This document shows, piece after piece, positions 45,898 to 57,713 of a DNA stretch of 64,000 bases. Position 1 is the stretch's first letter. Each line of letters opens with the position of its first letter. The stretch is from the NCBI GenBank assembly GCA_029378245.1, contig JARKIF010000055.1:124001-188000 (forward strand), read 5' to 3'. The position numbers and the translations under genes were made by a program. A model generated the notes under the pieces. The model did no database searches. It was not told the DNA's origin and saw nothing but the letters and a program-made list of their open reading frames with translations. Source of the DNA: Roridomyces roridus (taxonomy: Eukaryota > Basidiomycota > Agaricomycetes > Agaricales > Mycenaceae).

Positions 45898-46322
45898 TCA
45901 CAGACAAAAAACGCACTCGACTGGCGCACGTTCAATAAACTTGCCTTCAACCTCCAGCGTCTCGTTGTTCAACCAGCCAACATACTGCCGCGCCATCGCT
46001 TTGAAAACAGAGTCAAGCCCAGTAATCCGCAATCCGCGTCCAACACACCTTCCTGCTCCAGAAAGTCGCCCCAAACTCCAAAGTCATATTTGCGTTCTTG
46101 ATAGTCCCGCCACATTTGGTCCTGGCTGGGCAGACGCGCCTTTCCGGCCCACACTCTGGCGAAGGCGGTGCTTTGGAATTTGCCGTGAGACCAAGGAATG
46201 ACTCCCACTCGTGAGATAGGATGGTCGAAGGCCATCCACTCGGCGTCGAATGATTCGAAGGCTGTTTGCTTCGTAATTGTTAGAAGAGCGAGTAAGACTG
46301 TTGTCGCAGCGAGAACCGCCAT
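45898..46322 (-). pseudogene. Orphan C-terminal fragment of a flavin-containing monooxygenase-like gene
   Basis: Two exons joined by a 46-48 nt GT-AG intron encode about 125 residues. HPISRVGVIPWSHGKFQ, ARVWAGKARLPSQDQMWRDY and FVGW-like YVGWLNNETLEVEGKFIER match the C-terminal end of Agaricomycete FMO-type enzymes. The FAD- and NADPH-binding thirds are missing; immediately upstream lies the end of the F-box gene. An ATG followed by a hydrophobic run (AVLAATTVLLALLTI) opens the frame, so a small membrane-anchored protein could be made, but it cannot be a monooxygenase. Confidence 0.6.
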
Positions 46323-46332
46323 CGCTGGGGTT

Positions 46333-47392
46333 CTAGTAGGGCGTAGAGGGAATGGGGCGATAACTAAAAAGAATGGGGGTCTTTCGCGCGGGAAGCGAGG
46401 TAACAGCTAGAAGGATGAATGAAACGTTCGTATGAATCGGATAGAACACGGTGTCTACTAAGGAATTGCGTAAATGGACTCTAGAGAAGCATGCAAATGA
46501 GTCCACAGAGCGTCCCAGATAGCAGACATGCTTACCGTCGATTTCGCCTCTTCTCTTGGTAGCAATAAATTGATCTGCGCGAGCCCAAAAATCGGCCTCT
46601 TTCCCTAATGCGCCGAGTTGCCAGTCCTCGTGAAAGTTTGGGCACGCGACGACACAGAACCGGGGATCGGGAATTTCTGGCGGCTCCTCCCAGAGCACAT
46701 TGAAATCACAGATGAAAATGACCGCTTGGAGTGACGTGCAGGTCTCTAGGACCATAATCACCAGGGCCTGAATGTATAGATCTTCGGAGAAGGAGAGGTG
46801 TGTGAGGCTTGGGAGAAGCTGGAAGATCGGCCACAGTGACTCTGGCAATTCGCTGAAGACGTCCAAATGGGTCAGATACGCAAACGGCTCCAGCTCCACT
46901 GCCGATGGGATGGCAAAGGTACCCATCGGTGTCTTGCATAGCTCCCTCAGGTTGACCGAGAGGCGGCGCAGCTGCTTCAACTGCTGAAGATCGGCAAGTA
47001 ATTCCGGGTAGGTGTAGCCAGTCCACAACGCAAGATCGCGTACACCGGTGCAAATGGATAGGATACGGGACACTTGATCCGAGCCAAGTGCACACGAGAG
47101 GGCGAGATGGTGCACGTGTGTTGCCAGGTATGCAGGCTGTTTGGACTCTACCATTCGTAGCAGACTGTCCCTCTCAGGTCCCGTGCGGCAGATAGAGACC
47201 CGATAAAGGCAAGGCTCGACCCTTTATTGGACTGAGAAATGAGTCGGAGAAGCCTGAACTTCCTTACCAAATGCACACTCTTCGAGCGACGAGGATTAGC
47301 GAGTGGATCGTCTCCGGGTGCCACCACGCAGCAAGCTCGAAAATCATGCGCTCCAGTTCGGGAGGAAGGACGGGCGCAGAGCCATCATCCAT
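46333..47392 (-). CDS. F-box/LRR-type protein
   Basis: Exon 1 (ATG at 47392) encodes MDDGSAPVLPPELERMIFEL and ends in CIW. An intron with acceptor CAATAAAG leads to VEPCLYRVSI. This is the standard small F-box arrangement (LPPELE..IF..AA.....L..VARRV..W.EP.LY). The rest is leucine-rich and includes LTHLDVFSELPESLW and ARADQFIATKRRGEID, the typical end of this family. The frame runs on past a good GTAAGC donor at the GEID segment, so the true C-terminus may be shorter or spliced. It is paralogous to the frameshifted gene at 61.3 kb. Predicted role: SCF ubiquitin-ligase adaptor or orphan F-box protein. Confidence 0.78.
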
Positions 47393-48663
47393 CGAAGTTG
47401 GTGAAACGAACGAAGGAGGAAAGCGAAGAGCCACGCCGACGAAGGGAGTGACAGCCTGGGAAGGCCTTCAAGCTGCCGAGAGTGATCCGGAGGCTCTCTT
47501 TCTCTCAGGTCAGCTCAGCTTGCACTCAGTTTGAAACTGGAAGAGCCCTAAGCCACACACGACTAACCCCTTCCCTTTCTTGATCGCGGCTGATGGTATG
47601 GCAAGAGCGGAAGAGCTGAGTCTCGCCTATGTCGACTCGGTGGCCGTCCGGCCCATCCCACAACTTGAAGAGGTCGATCGTCCTACAGGGCAGCCAGTCG
47701 CAATGGACAAGGCTCCCCGATACCATCCGTCGCATGCTTCGTCGGAGCAGGACCGGCCGGCGGCGACTCGTCAGCCTCCAAGCGCAGTAAGTCGGCCCGC
47801 CAAAAATGTCACCAAAAGAATTACCATCCACCCTTAACTCACCCTTAGCTGGATACCGACGTTGTTCTACTCTATGCCCGCCGCGACGCATAGTACGGCT
47901 TCGATCAAGTTGCTCTTCCCCAGCATCTTGAATCCCAAGCCTTTGAACCGCCCGACTGCGAGTGGGCGTTCTTTCCGTCAATGTTTTCTTCAAATTGATA
48001 TTCCGGCTCAACAGCCACTGCATTGTGGACCGAGATCGAGTTATGGAGTATGCAATCGATTGGCCCGTCGTCGGAACCGCGTCTTGAATTCCGGTTTTGA
48101 TAAACATGGATCCGCTCGGGCCGCGACGGTGCTCGCTTCGCAGTGTGCCGAATGTGGCTATGCACTGAGTGGCACAAGCTGAGGTGCGAGAACTCAACTC
48201 CGGACTCTCGTCTCGGGCTACAAATCGCCATATCCCCTCCTTGAAAGTCCAATATTGTGCACCGCAAGTTGTGGAGCGAAAGAGCAGGAAATGAGTGAGT
48301 TTGGATGGGTCGCCAACGACCCATTTCCATCAAATCTTCGACTATTTGTTCTTGTTTCTCGCCCAACCTCACCCCCTGCATCTCACGTGTTACTGAAGAA
48401 TTGCTCGCTTCGCTCGCAAATAGGAGGATCAGACAGTTTCAGGAAGTTGGATAATTCGTATGGTGCTCCTATCTTCGTTGCCAACCCGACACACGACACA
48501 CGACCCAAAGTTCAATTTCCATTTTATTGCATGCTCCGTCTACTTTCTCTTTCGCTTCTACCTCCACCTACCGTTGACACGGCGCCCTTCCATTCCTTCA
48601 ACTGTGGGTATTCTGTTCCCGGTCATGAGCTCGTTGACAGTTTGCTCTAGGTTCGTATTCACT
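47393..48663. other. Region with several unconvincing open frames
   Basis: The longest frame (minus, 47526-48197, 223 codons) and overlapping frames (minus 47905-48381; plus 47862-48182) have no recognisable motifs. I could not decide which, if any, is real. Confidence 0.4.
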
Positions 48664-49077
48664 ATGGCCGCACTCCCTAACCACGGCGAACTTCTTTTGA
48701 TAATCTTTTTGAGCGCCGCAGCCCTCCTTGCTGTCGTCTTGCTCACCGTATACCTCGTGCGACTACGTGGGCAGCGCCGACGCCTGATGGAACGTAATCT
48801 TTCCTGGCATTTTCCGGCTTCCGGCAAGCCAAAGGCACCATCCCCTATTCCACCCACCAGTACGTGATGCCTCTCCTTTTCCATTCTGCCCTTGTTTAAA
48901 ACCGGATACACAGGATCATTCCTCCAGTCGTCGTTTGCTCGACTGTCTTCGAGGGAGCCGGAGCTGGTCCTGCCCATCCAATATCCGAAGTCCCCGGTGG
49001 CCCAAGATATCAGTTATCCGGAATCCGTCATGACGAGGGATACTCGAACGACCGTAAAGTCGTTTCTCGTTCTTTGA
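48664..49077 (+). CDS. Small single-pass membrane protein
   Basis: Two exons joined by a 54-nt intron give about 118 residues. The N-terminal helix LLLIIFLSAAALLAVVLLTV is followed by a positive cluster (RLRGQRRRLMER), which predicts the C-terminal tail in the cytosol. The tail is Ser/Pro-rich (KAPSPIPPT, EPELVLPIQYPKSP). No signal peptide is separate from the helix. The family is not recognised. It lies just before another single-pass membrane protein on the same strand. Confidence 0.55.
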
Positions 49078-49309
49078 GCGTTAGTAGACCAGATATTTTG
49101 ATACCAATAATGATGCGCCTGTTCTTCTTGACGCGCGTCTGTGGCAAAGCCGTACATTTGTATGCGAACTCTGACATGGGTATTTCGTTGACAGCAAGAA
49201 GCACTAACCCAAAACACTCTGGCGCTGAAGCTGGCGTCTACCATGTCTAAAATAACGAGAGGTACCTGCTGGCGACTTGATCCCTCCCCACAGCGTCGGC
49301 GCCTTCACG

Positions 49310-50580
49310 ATGCGACTCTTGTGGCTCGTCCCGCTCTTGGGACCCGTTGGTGCGCAGTTGCTGAACGTCACCCTGGACGACACGAGTACCAACATCAAGT
49401 ATACGGGGAACTGGGAGCCTTCGTCGTCTCATCTATCCGGGCTGGACTATGGAGGTAGCCACACGCTAAGCAGCGATGCCAGTGCCACTGCGACGCTAGT
49501 TTTCACAGGTGTGCTTCAGAGCCGCCCTTGGGTCTGGTCTTCTGACCTCCCTCGCAGGCGTCGCGGTGTACTATCTATCCCCTCGATGGCCGTACGCCGT
49601 TAGTTCGAAGCTAAGCATCGATGGGTCGCCGCCGCAGCTCGTGAATCTGACGGATCCGACTGCGTCTTCTACTCCGCCTGGAGGGTCGGAGGATACATTT
49701 TCTGCGGTTGTCTGGTGCGTCCAGTTTCTCCAAGTGCTCGACTCTGTTGCCCACAGGAATTACATACAGGTCGGCCACCAACCTCCAGAACATGACGCAC
49801 ACTGTAATTGTGTCGTATGGAAACTTCGTTATCGTTGACGGGTTCATGTGAGCTCCTCTCCAACCGATGGTAAAACAAGCTCTGAACAGTACATTATAGT
49901 TATACACAGGATAATCCTGTCCCGCCACCGGTCGCGTCTTCTTCCTTGCGAGTCGCTAGCAGTTCTTCCTCGACGATCTCTTCGAAAACTTCCTCCGCAG
50001 GGGCGTTGGGAACACTGGCTGCATCCACATCCACAAGGCATTCAAAATCCAAAGGGCTGCCTATAGGTTTAGGGACTGCGATGGCTGCGCTGGCTCTCAT
50101 CTCAGCCGTATTGGTTGTTTTCTGGTACAGACACCAGAACAAACGAGCGTACCGATCAAATGAGCTCGAGAAACCTCATGATCAGGGCGGCATGGGTGGC
50201 CCTTATAATGCCTCCGTTCCCATCGTTCCAGCGGTAAATGCAGGTGGAATATTCTCCTCAAACCCCACGAGCCGTCACTAGTTCACTCCCCAAACGGTGG
50301 AACCTCTAGCATAGCGTCGCCATACAGTCAACCGCAAATGGCCATGGGATCGAGTTCCATGTCATCTTACAGTGGGGGCGGCAATTCGAACCTGCCGCCG
50401 GGTGCGATGGCGCTCCCGCTGCTCCCCTCTGGGCCCTACACCGATCATATGCCTTCCGAGATTCCGCTTTTGTCGCGTGCGGGATTGTTGCCCCCAGTGC
50501 GTTCGACTGCCTCTCTCAATGCTGGCTATAGTGAACCGGTGGTGCCTGTTTCTCCACCGTTGTATTACGACAAACAATAG
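49310..50580 (+). CDS. Single-pass type I membrane glycoprotein with Ser-rich stalk
   Basis: Signal peptide MRLLWLVPLLGPVGAQ, then a beta-type ectodomain (LDDTSTNIKYTGNW, VAVYYLSPRWPYAVSSKLSI, MTHTVIVSYGNFVIVDGF) common in Agaricomycete surface proteins. A Ser/Thr/Pro stalk (VASSSSSTISSKTSS), one transmembrane helix (GLGTAMAALALISAVLVVFW) and a cytosolic tail rich in Gly/Pro/Ser ending PVSPPLYYDKQ follow. Five or six exons; a 39-nt intron with acceptor CACTAG is needed to join VPAVNA to HSPNGGTSS. It resembles fungal SKG6/AXL2-type transmembrane proteins in layout. A cell-wall sensing role is possible but unproven. Confidence 0.72.
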
Positions 50581-50996
50581 GAGCGCTACCTACTTGAATG
50601 ACTTTCATGTTCCCGGGACCGCTTTGAATGAACGCGTGATGTATTGATGCATGTACTCGTGATCGCGTTTGTTTGTCATCCGCCAATCATCTGCAGATCT
50701 TGTCCTCTCCGTCCATTGCCGTCCACCTTCCTGTTCCTCCACTCTCTCACCCGGCCGCCTTGTCTCCATCGTTCTTCGAAGTCCCATTCCAGCACCACAT
50801 TCTGTTCCGCTCTCCCGTTCAACACCGTGACTCCAGCCTTCTAATCCATTCAAGACTGGTCACCTTGCACCCGTCCTGCCAGCAACAATACAGCTTCTCC
50901 GAGCCAAGTCTGTGATATTTCACAGGCTCTTTCTATTCGGATAGCAACAATGGTCGGCCCGAAATAAGTGGGCAAGTCTGCTGACTCCACGAATGA
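50581..50996. other. Upstream region of ALDH1
   Basis: C/T-rich promoter-like sequence between the membrane-protein stop and the ALDH1 TATA box; nothing else seen. Confidence 0.5.
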
Positions 50997-51004
50997 TATA
51001 TAAA
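50997..51004 (+). promoter_or_regulatory. TATA box of ALDH1
   Basis: TATATAAA lies 37 bp before the ATG at 51041, the same placement as in the paralogue at 58.7 kb. Confidence 0.7.
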
Positions 51005-51040
51005 CCCCAACTTGTCTTGATGCAGTTCTCATACCCGACA

Positions 51041-53312
51041 ATGCCCGGAACCACCACTCTCGATCTCGACACCTCGTCCTTCAAGGGCTCCATCTCTATC
51101 AACACTGGCCTCTTCATCGGCGGCAAGTGGTGCGACCCTGTGGATGCGCATGACCACGCCGAGTGCGTGCTTCTTCTATCTCAGAGAGGACTTGGTCTGA
51201 CTATACCGCAGGATTATCAACCCGAGTATGCTGTTCATCAATGTCTAATAGGCGAAGATGACCTTGGGCCTAGGTACCGGGAAGAAAATCATGGTCATTT
51301 CCCTCGCGTCGAGCAAAGACGTCGATCTTGCTGTGAAGGCGGCCCACAAGGTGCGTCGTCAAGTTCTCAGGAAACGTCAAGCTCACGCGCGTCCAGGCGT
51401 ACAAAACTTCCTGGGGATTCAAATGCCCAGGCAAGGAGCGAGGAAAGATGCTCCTCAAACTGGCCGACCTGTTAGAGCGGGACGCCGACCAGTTCGCCGC
51501 CATCGAGGCGCTCAACGTTGGTGAGTGTCCGTACAATCTCCTCTTCTTGAACTAAGATCGGACTCAGGTAAACCTTACCACGTCGCCAAGGCTTACGACG
51601 TAATGGGAGCTGTTGAATACATCCGTTATTTCGGTGGTTGGGCGGACAAGAACCAAGGCAATGTTATCGAGACGAACGAGGCCAAGTTGGCCTACACACG
51701 GCATGAGCCCTTCGGTGTCTGTGTGAGTGCTCTCTTTCTCCATCTTTCCGTCGGCCCCCTCACTGTGACTTCAGGGTCAAATCATTCCATGTGCGTGCTT
51801 TACTTTCCCATCTTATCTCACCCTCATCGGCATCCAGGGAACTTCCCTCGTAAGTTCATGTGAATCTTATCAAATGCGGCTAGTGCTGAAATCCCATAGT
51901 CTTGATGATGTCGTGGAAAGTCGGCCCTGCATTGGCCACAGGTAACTGCATCATATTGAAGGTACCGGTGCTACCTGATACTTTGAACGATGAGCTGATC
52001 GTGAAACAGCCGTCAGAAATGACGCCTCTCTCTGCCCTCAAATTTGCGGAACTTGTGGTCGAAGCAGGCTTCCCGCCCGGTGTCGTCAACATTATCAACG
52101 GTTACGGTATGATTGGCTCAAAATGGTTGGACTTTCCGAAAGCTCACGCCCCATAGGACCTGTTGTGGGGCAAGCGATTGCCGAGCACCCAGACATCGCG
52201 AAGGTGGCTTTCACGGGAAGTACCCTCGTCGGCCGAAAAGTCATGGAGGCTTCCGCCAAGAGCAACCTCAAGGTCGTCACTCTTGAACTCGGAGGGAAGA
52301 GCCCCACCATTGTCTTTGACGACTCGGATCTCGACCAAGCGCTCAAATGGACCATGCAAGCCATGTAGTACGTTCTCTTCCCTTTCCGATCCAATCGTTC
52401 TCCCGACTTATCGGGTGCTGTTAGCGCCAACATGGGTAAGTTCGGACGCCGCATACGTTCTCGGGCTCCATGCCCACTAAACCGTTCGCAGGTCAATCAT
52501 GTGTAGCCGGCTCCCGCGTCTTTGTCCACGAGGGGATCTATGACGAGTTTATTCAAAAGTTCTCGGCAATGGTGCAGGGCCTTGGACAGACGGCCGGCGA
52601 CCCCTTCAGTGCGAACACGATGCATGGTCCCCAGGTCCGTTCAATTCCGAGCGCGTCGCTGAATCAGCACTAATCTCACGACCTTTCCCACAGGTATCGC
52701 AGGTGCAATTCGACGTCAGTGTTCTTCGTTCCCATGCCTGATCCTCAGCTGACCATGGTCATTCTCAGCGCATCATGGGATACATTGACTCGGGGAAGAG
52801 TGAGGGTGCGACTGTTCACACTGGTGGAGAGCGTCACGGGACGGAAGGCTTCTTCATCAAGCCGACCATTTTCACGGATGTGCATCCCGAGATGAAGATC
52901 GTCAAGGAGGAAATCTTGTATGTGGTCCTACTGTACTCCTCGCTACTATCTGACTCTCCCTCAGCGGCCCAGTGGCCGTAGTTCTAAAATTCAAGACCGA
53001 GGAAGGTATGTGGCCTTGCTTTCGCAACTTACCTCGGTTCTCAAATATCCAACAGAGGTCATTGAGGCCGCTAACGCAACAACTTACGGGTTGTCGTGCT
53101 GCATCTTTACGGAGAACATCTCGCGTGGTATCCGTGTTGCGCACGCGCTCGAGAACGGCTCGGCCTTTATCAACTCGGCCCAGCTCGTCGACCACGGCGT
53201 TCCGTTTGGTGGATATAAGCAATCAGGAATCGGCCGCGAGCACGGCGAGTACGCTTTGTCGACGTACACTCAAGTCAAGGGCATCCACGTCAACCTTGGC
53301 ATCCGGCTTTAA
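51041..53312 (+). CDS. NAD(P)+-dependent aldehyde dehydrogenase, ALDH1
   Basis: More than a dozen exons restore a full-length enzyme of about 500 residues. It has [20 protein letters not shown] (oxyanion Asn), [18 protein letters not shown] (cofactor loop), the catalytic Glu in [12 protein letters not shown] and the catalytic Cys in [12 protein letters not shown]. The C-terminus [19 protein letters not shown] is typical. The N-terminal NPSTGKKIMV arises only if the intron uses the GCCTAG acceptor near 51270. An 11-bp microexon (CGCCAACATGG) sits just before the Cys exon. It oxidises aldehydes to carboxylic acids, probably in the cytosol. The gene is convergent with the HeLo-type gene; stops are only 39 bp apart. 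Confidence 0.92.
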
Positions 53313-53351
53313 ATATTCAAACAGCAGTGTATTATATGTATCGTGAACGAA

Positions 53352-55882
53352 TCATGTAGTGTGTATTTCTTCAATCCAATCGCCCGTCGTTGGATCCTGC
53401 TCATCCGGCCGGAATCGAAGTCTCGAGAGAAGAACCGTGTTCCACTCGACTCCGACGTCGGAGACCTTGAAATTTATGGTCTCCGAGTCGACGTGTGTTG
53501 GAAGTTTGGCGAAATACCCCCATGGTTGCCCGGGTTTTCGGACAGGGGATACGTGAAATCGAGTGGCCAGAAGCTATAGAGAGATTTAACCAATGTTCTG
53601 CAAAGGGCAAGAGTGCACCGACCTCCTCCGCGCCACCGTGATTTACCAGCATCGCATGATCTCGCGCATTCAACGTTCCAGATATTATGCACCATTTTCG
53701 TCAGATGCATCCGAACAAAGCACGTCAGACACACACCAAAAAACAACTCCTCCCTCAAAAAATCGGGAAAATACACATCGACAATCGCATCCACATGAGT
53801 CCTAAACCACTTTTTCGGCGGATCGAGATGGTGAAAGTACTCGTGGTGCACCTTTTCCGCAATGAGATGCGCCGTCTCCCCAAAGGCGCTGATCTCGTAC
53901 GTGCGCTTGCTGCCTTCCGAGGAGGAGGAAGGCGTCAGCTTGTCAATGAGCCTCATCCCAAGTCCGGACGACTCTTTTCGCTGCTTCTGCCTGTCCTTGA
54001 CGATCGTGCAACCGTCCAGAGATGGAATGGAATCGGATGTAATACGGCCGTTCGAGGTACCTGACGGGTCTTTGCAATTGAACAATGTGCGGAAGGCGCC
54101 GGACGGTCTTTCGAGGTATCCTACTGCACCGACTTGGACGGGGGTTGGTGTCCAAAGGGGAAGATTGGCTGGTCAAAATGAATTGAACAACATGATTTTG
54201 AGATGTTGAAAGTCAACTTACCGCCGAGGTGATGGTAGGCGTGTGAGAGCGACATCCGGTATCGCAGCTCAGTTTTGGCAGCAAGCTCATCACATGGCGG
54301 CTCCAAGGCGGGATTGTGGGTGTTGGGCGAGACCGCCACACTTGTGGGCGGTGTTTCCGACGTGTCGCTGAATTGCATCAACGAAAGGTCAGTATCAGCT
54401 ACCCAGTCTATTAGAAATGTCTTTTGCTTGTAAAAAAATAAACCCACACGGCGTCTGTACGCGGATCGTACGACTTCGACCTCGCCGCATCAGCGGCGCA
54501 TCAGGAAGCACAGAAGGGGCATCCGGCATGATCGTGTTCTGTCTCGTTCTCTTGAGCGCCTCAACATTGAGCTCCAAAAACTGCCTATGCAACAACGGGA
54601 CCTGTTTGGCAGGTACACCGTCCATAGGCCACGTTAGCCCGCGAACAGGCGGCGTGCTGGGTGAAGGCGAGGCCGATTCGCCCGTCAGTCGCTTCTCCTG
54701 ACGTTGTTGGTCGCGTTCAAGCTCGCGGAGAACGAGCATGAGCGCCGCAGACACGTCTTTCTTGGTAATTTGGAGCAGGCGTGTCACGGCAAGGTGGCTC
54801 GTAGCTGTCAGTGCTGTGTGCAGAACGCGACTGAGGTCTTCCAAGTCGCGGGCACGGTCGACTGCGTTTTCTTGGTCTTGAACGCGATGCAACGTTTCAC
54901 CTAAACTCGGGGGTGACCCCATGACGTCTTTGTGAGCATCTATGCCTAGCTCGCTGAGGGGTTCAAGAGTTTGTTGTGGGATAGGGTGCGGTTCGGCGGG
55001 GGCACCGAGAAGCAAAGATCCAGGTTGCTCCGATGTTCTTGGCAGGACACCTCGCAAAATTGAGCCTTGCATTGCGACCTGAGTGGATGAGCATAGACAA
55101 GACTGGCAGAAGAAATAACGCGCACACTCAGGCCAAACATTTGAATGCAGTCTCCAACTTCGGTGTTGTGCGCCTTGATTTCACGGCGTATTTCGTCCTT
55201 TTTGGCGTATTGTGCCAGGAAAGATAGAGAAGCCTGGGCTTTCAGGGAGCGTTCAATGTCCAGAAAACATCTGAAAAGGGATCTCGTCAAATTTCATGTC
55301 AGATGAAATAATACTACAGACCGTTCAAGTTCCTGTAGCGCGGGCCGTAACTCATGGGCGACCTCGGGACCATACTTGGAGACGGTTTTGTGTATAGAGA
55401 GAAGGAGATTGGCGCAACGTTCTGTCAGTCGAAGGCTCGCCCAGCGATTGGTCTGAACTTCGCCGACAGATTTATGTATGCTGTCCACAATTTTGACTGC
55501 GGAGGCAAGACCCGGGACAGGAACGACAGACAGGGCCTCCGCCGCCACAGGGAGTGCTTGCTCGCCGGCAATTTGCAGCAAGGAGCTGATCGTTTCGCTA
55601 ATTTTCTTGTGACGTCGGCTCAACCCACGCGCGCCGAGATGGCCAATTACTCACCTCTCTCGCCGACTCCCATTGATCCGTCTCTTCGACTCTTGCACCG
55701 TTGGTGCGGTTGCGCGAACTGCTGCGATTGCGGTGGAAAATGGAAGGGAACCAAGAGCCGTGAGATGAAGGGCTCCCCGAGGGAGAACTCCCCGCGGAAT
55801 AGGGTGGGCCGCGAGCGGGTGAGAGGCCCGGGGACCCTGCCACGGATGAGCTTGCAATTGGGGATGCCGACGTCGAGGACAT
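53352..55882 (-). CDS. Full-length MLKL-NTD/HeLo-type helical-bundle protein with C-terminal domain of unknown function
   Basis: Seven or more exons encode about 620 residues. The N-terminus is Ser/Pro-rich and disordered. Next comes the four-helix bundle: ALPVAAEALSVVPVPGLASA, the VGEVQTNR turn, CANLLLSIHKTV, LRPALQELER, SLKAQASLSFLAQYAKKDEI and IQMFGLSV. A linker with a coiled-coil-like LMLVLRELERDQQRQEKRL follows. The C-terminal part (VQVGAVGYLERPSGAFRTLF, PPKKWFRTHVDAIVDVY, then NARDHAMLVNHGG and PWGYFAKLP) is of a type I associate with Agaricomycete bundle proteins but cannot name. Ends WIEEIHTT with the stop at 53354-53352. Around 53660-53720 the frame changes with no AG acceptor in view, so a lesion is possible. 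Known relatives act in membrane permeabilisation and cell death; here that is inference. Confidence 0.68.
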
Positions 55883-56320
55883 GGCGGATTGGAGGATACG
55901 TGGTGGCGTCAATTCTAGCGCCGAAAGCTGGCTTTCACACGACGTCGGGCTGTAACAGCTTCCCAGATCAAGGAGCCTCAGCCAATGCACATGGACGATG
56001 CCAGCCATGGCATTGCCTGGCATTGCCAGAGTGGAGATTTGATGCGGTGCACATAGGTGCCTGGAACGAGATGAACAAAGTGTTCGGAAGATGCAAAGAA
56101 ACTCTCAAGTACCGACCGCCGTCGGCCAAAGATGCAGAGCGACAGCCAGAATGGATGTAGGATCTACGGTCATCGTGATGGAGAAGTTGGGAACCACAAG
56201 CCGAAGCTGCCGGAAGGCCGGGTATCAATTATTCGAACCGCATATGGTTACCGCGCGGCAACAATCAGGTGAAATGTTCGGATTCATCGGTGACAGTTGT
56301 TCTCGCCTTCCTTCGTCATC

Positions 56321-57713
56321 ATGAAGACCACGGTGCACTCCCTCCCGCCCTCCCAGGCCTGCCCCTTCCATGTCGATGCCGTCCAGTACCTCCCCGAACA
56401 ACCGTACAAGAAGGGATTCACTCTCGTCTTCTTCCATGCCATGAACACTCACAAGGAGCAATTCGAGACGGCCATCGGCTACCTTCTCCAGCAGCCTCAC
56501 CGCATCCGCGACGTCTGGTGCATCGGTGCGTCGCGGTCGATTATCCCGTCTTATCGCGCCTTACAATTCAACTTTAGAGAACCCGAACCATGGATCAAGT
56601 ACAGTCAAGAACCGCGCGCTGCTTGACACGCCAGAATATCGAGACAAATGCACGTTGTTGATTGAGGGATTCTGTCCTTTTCTTGTTCTCATCCAATGGC
56701 AGGGACCTCCATGGAATACTCCCGTGCTGCCCACACTTTCCTGACATCCACTTCGCACGGCATCGACTTTGGCTCGCGAAACCTCGTCGGCCTCGCGCAT
56801 TCCGCTGGCTCCGCCTCCTTGTGAGTGCTCCCGACGCATCCCCGTGAAATCCGACAGCCGAACGGATTCATAGATTTCTACTCCAACAAATCCAACCCCC
56901 TATTCCCTTCCACGCCCTCATTTTGATGGACGCTGCTATCCTGCCTATCGGCACCCCCGGTACCAGAGTCCTCACAAGACTTTTTGGTACTTGGGCCAAG
57001 ACAAAGCCGAATACATGGTCAGATCGGGCTGCTGCGCATGCGGAATTATCAAAGACGGCGTTCAGAAGGTGGCACCCTTCGGCTGTTGACCTGTTTGTGG
57101 TGTGTGCTGCGTTTCCGACTTCCAAATACGTTCTGATAGCTGCACCCGGTAGAAACACGCGATTGGCCCTGGGGACGAAAGGGTTCCGGAGGGCGCGGTG
57201 ACGCTGAGATGTTCGACTCGGCAGGAAGTGGTGCGTCGTGCTGCATCTCCGTTTCCCGCCGTTGAATTCGCTTAAAAGGCATTCTTTCTCGGACCAACGG
57301 CGGACCTCGTTGATACTCCCACTGAGATATTTCTCCACCTCACTAAAGAAGACAAGTTGCCCATCCACAGCTTGGTTTGCCTCAACGACGAATATGGGCG
57401 AGTTTCACATCTTCCGGGTTTTGATGGATTCTTTTAACAAACGCGGCGTATAGAACCAAGGGCACTGAGATGAAGGGATTTCAAATTGACCATGTGAAGC
57501 GGATGACGCAGGGGAGTGTGCAGATCGTCGAAGGGGGACACATGGTGCGTTGTTACTTTCCATATTGTCGCCATCTCAAGAAGTTGACTGCCGAATCAGT
57601 TCCCACAAACTGAGCCAGCCGGTTGTGCGCGCGCAATCGCACAAGCTCTCGAACGTGTGTGGGCGCAGCTTCAGACGCGGGGTGTCGAGGTGAACCCTGT
57701 CAGTCGTTTGTAG
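56321..57713 (+). CDS. Alpha/beta hydrolase (lipase/Tox1-like fold)
   Basis: Eight exons give about 330 residues. VFFHAMNTHKEQFETAIGYLL is the strand and oxyanion turn. CIENPNHG follows after intron 1. The nucleophile elbow reads GLAHSAGSASL (Ser). FHALILMDAAILP holds the next strand. PIHSLVCLNDEYG and IVEGGHMFPQTEPAG supply the Asp/Asn and His regions. Two introns appear to start with GC rather than GT (GCACGT after EYRDK; GCGAGT after NDEYG); both give perfect phase with conserved residues. There is no signal peptide, so it is probably a cytosolic esterase or peptidase-like hydrolase. The substrate is unknown. Confidence 0.85.

Noticed and set aside
47526..48197. 223-codon minus-strand open frame
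   Set aside because: No recognisable motif, composition Arg/Ser-rich, overlapped by equally long frames on both strands; support too weak for a gene call.
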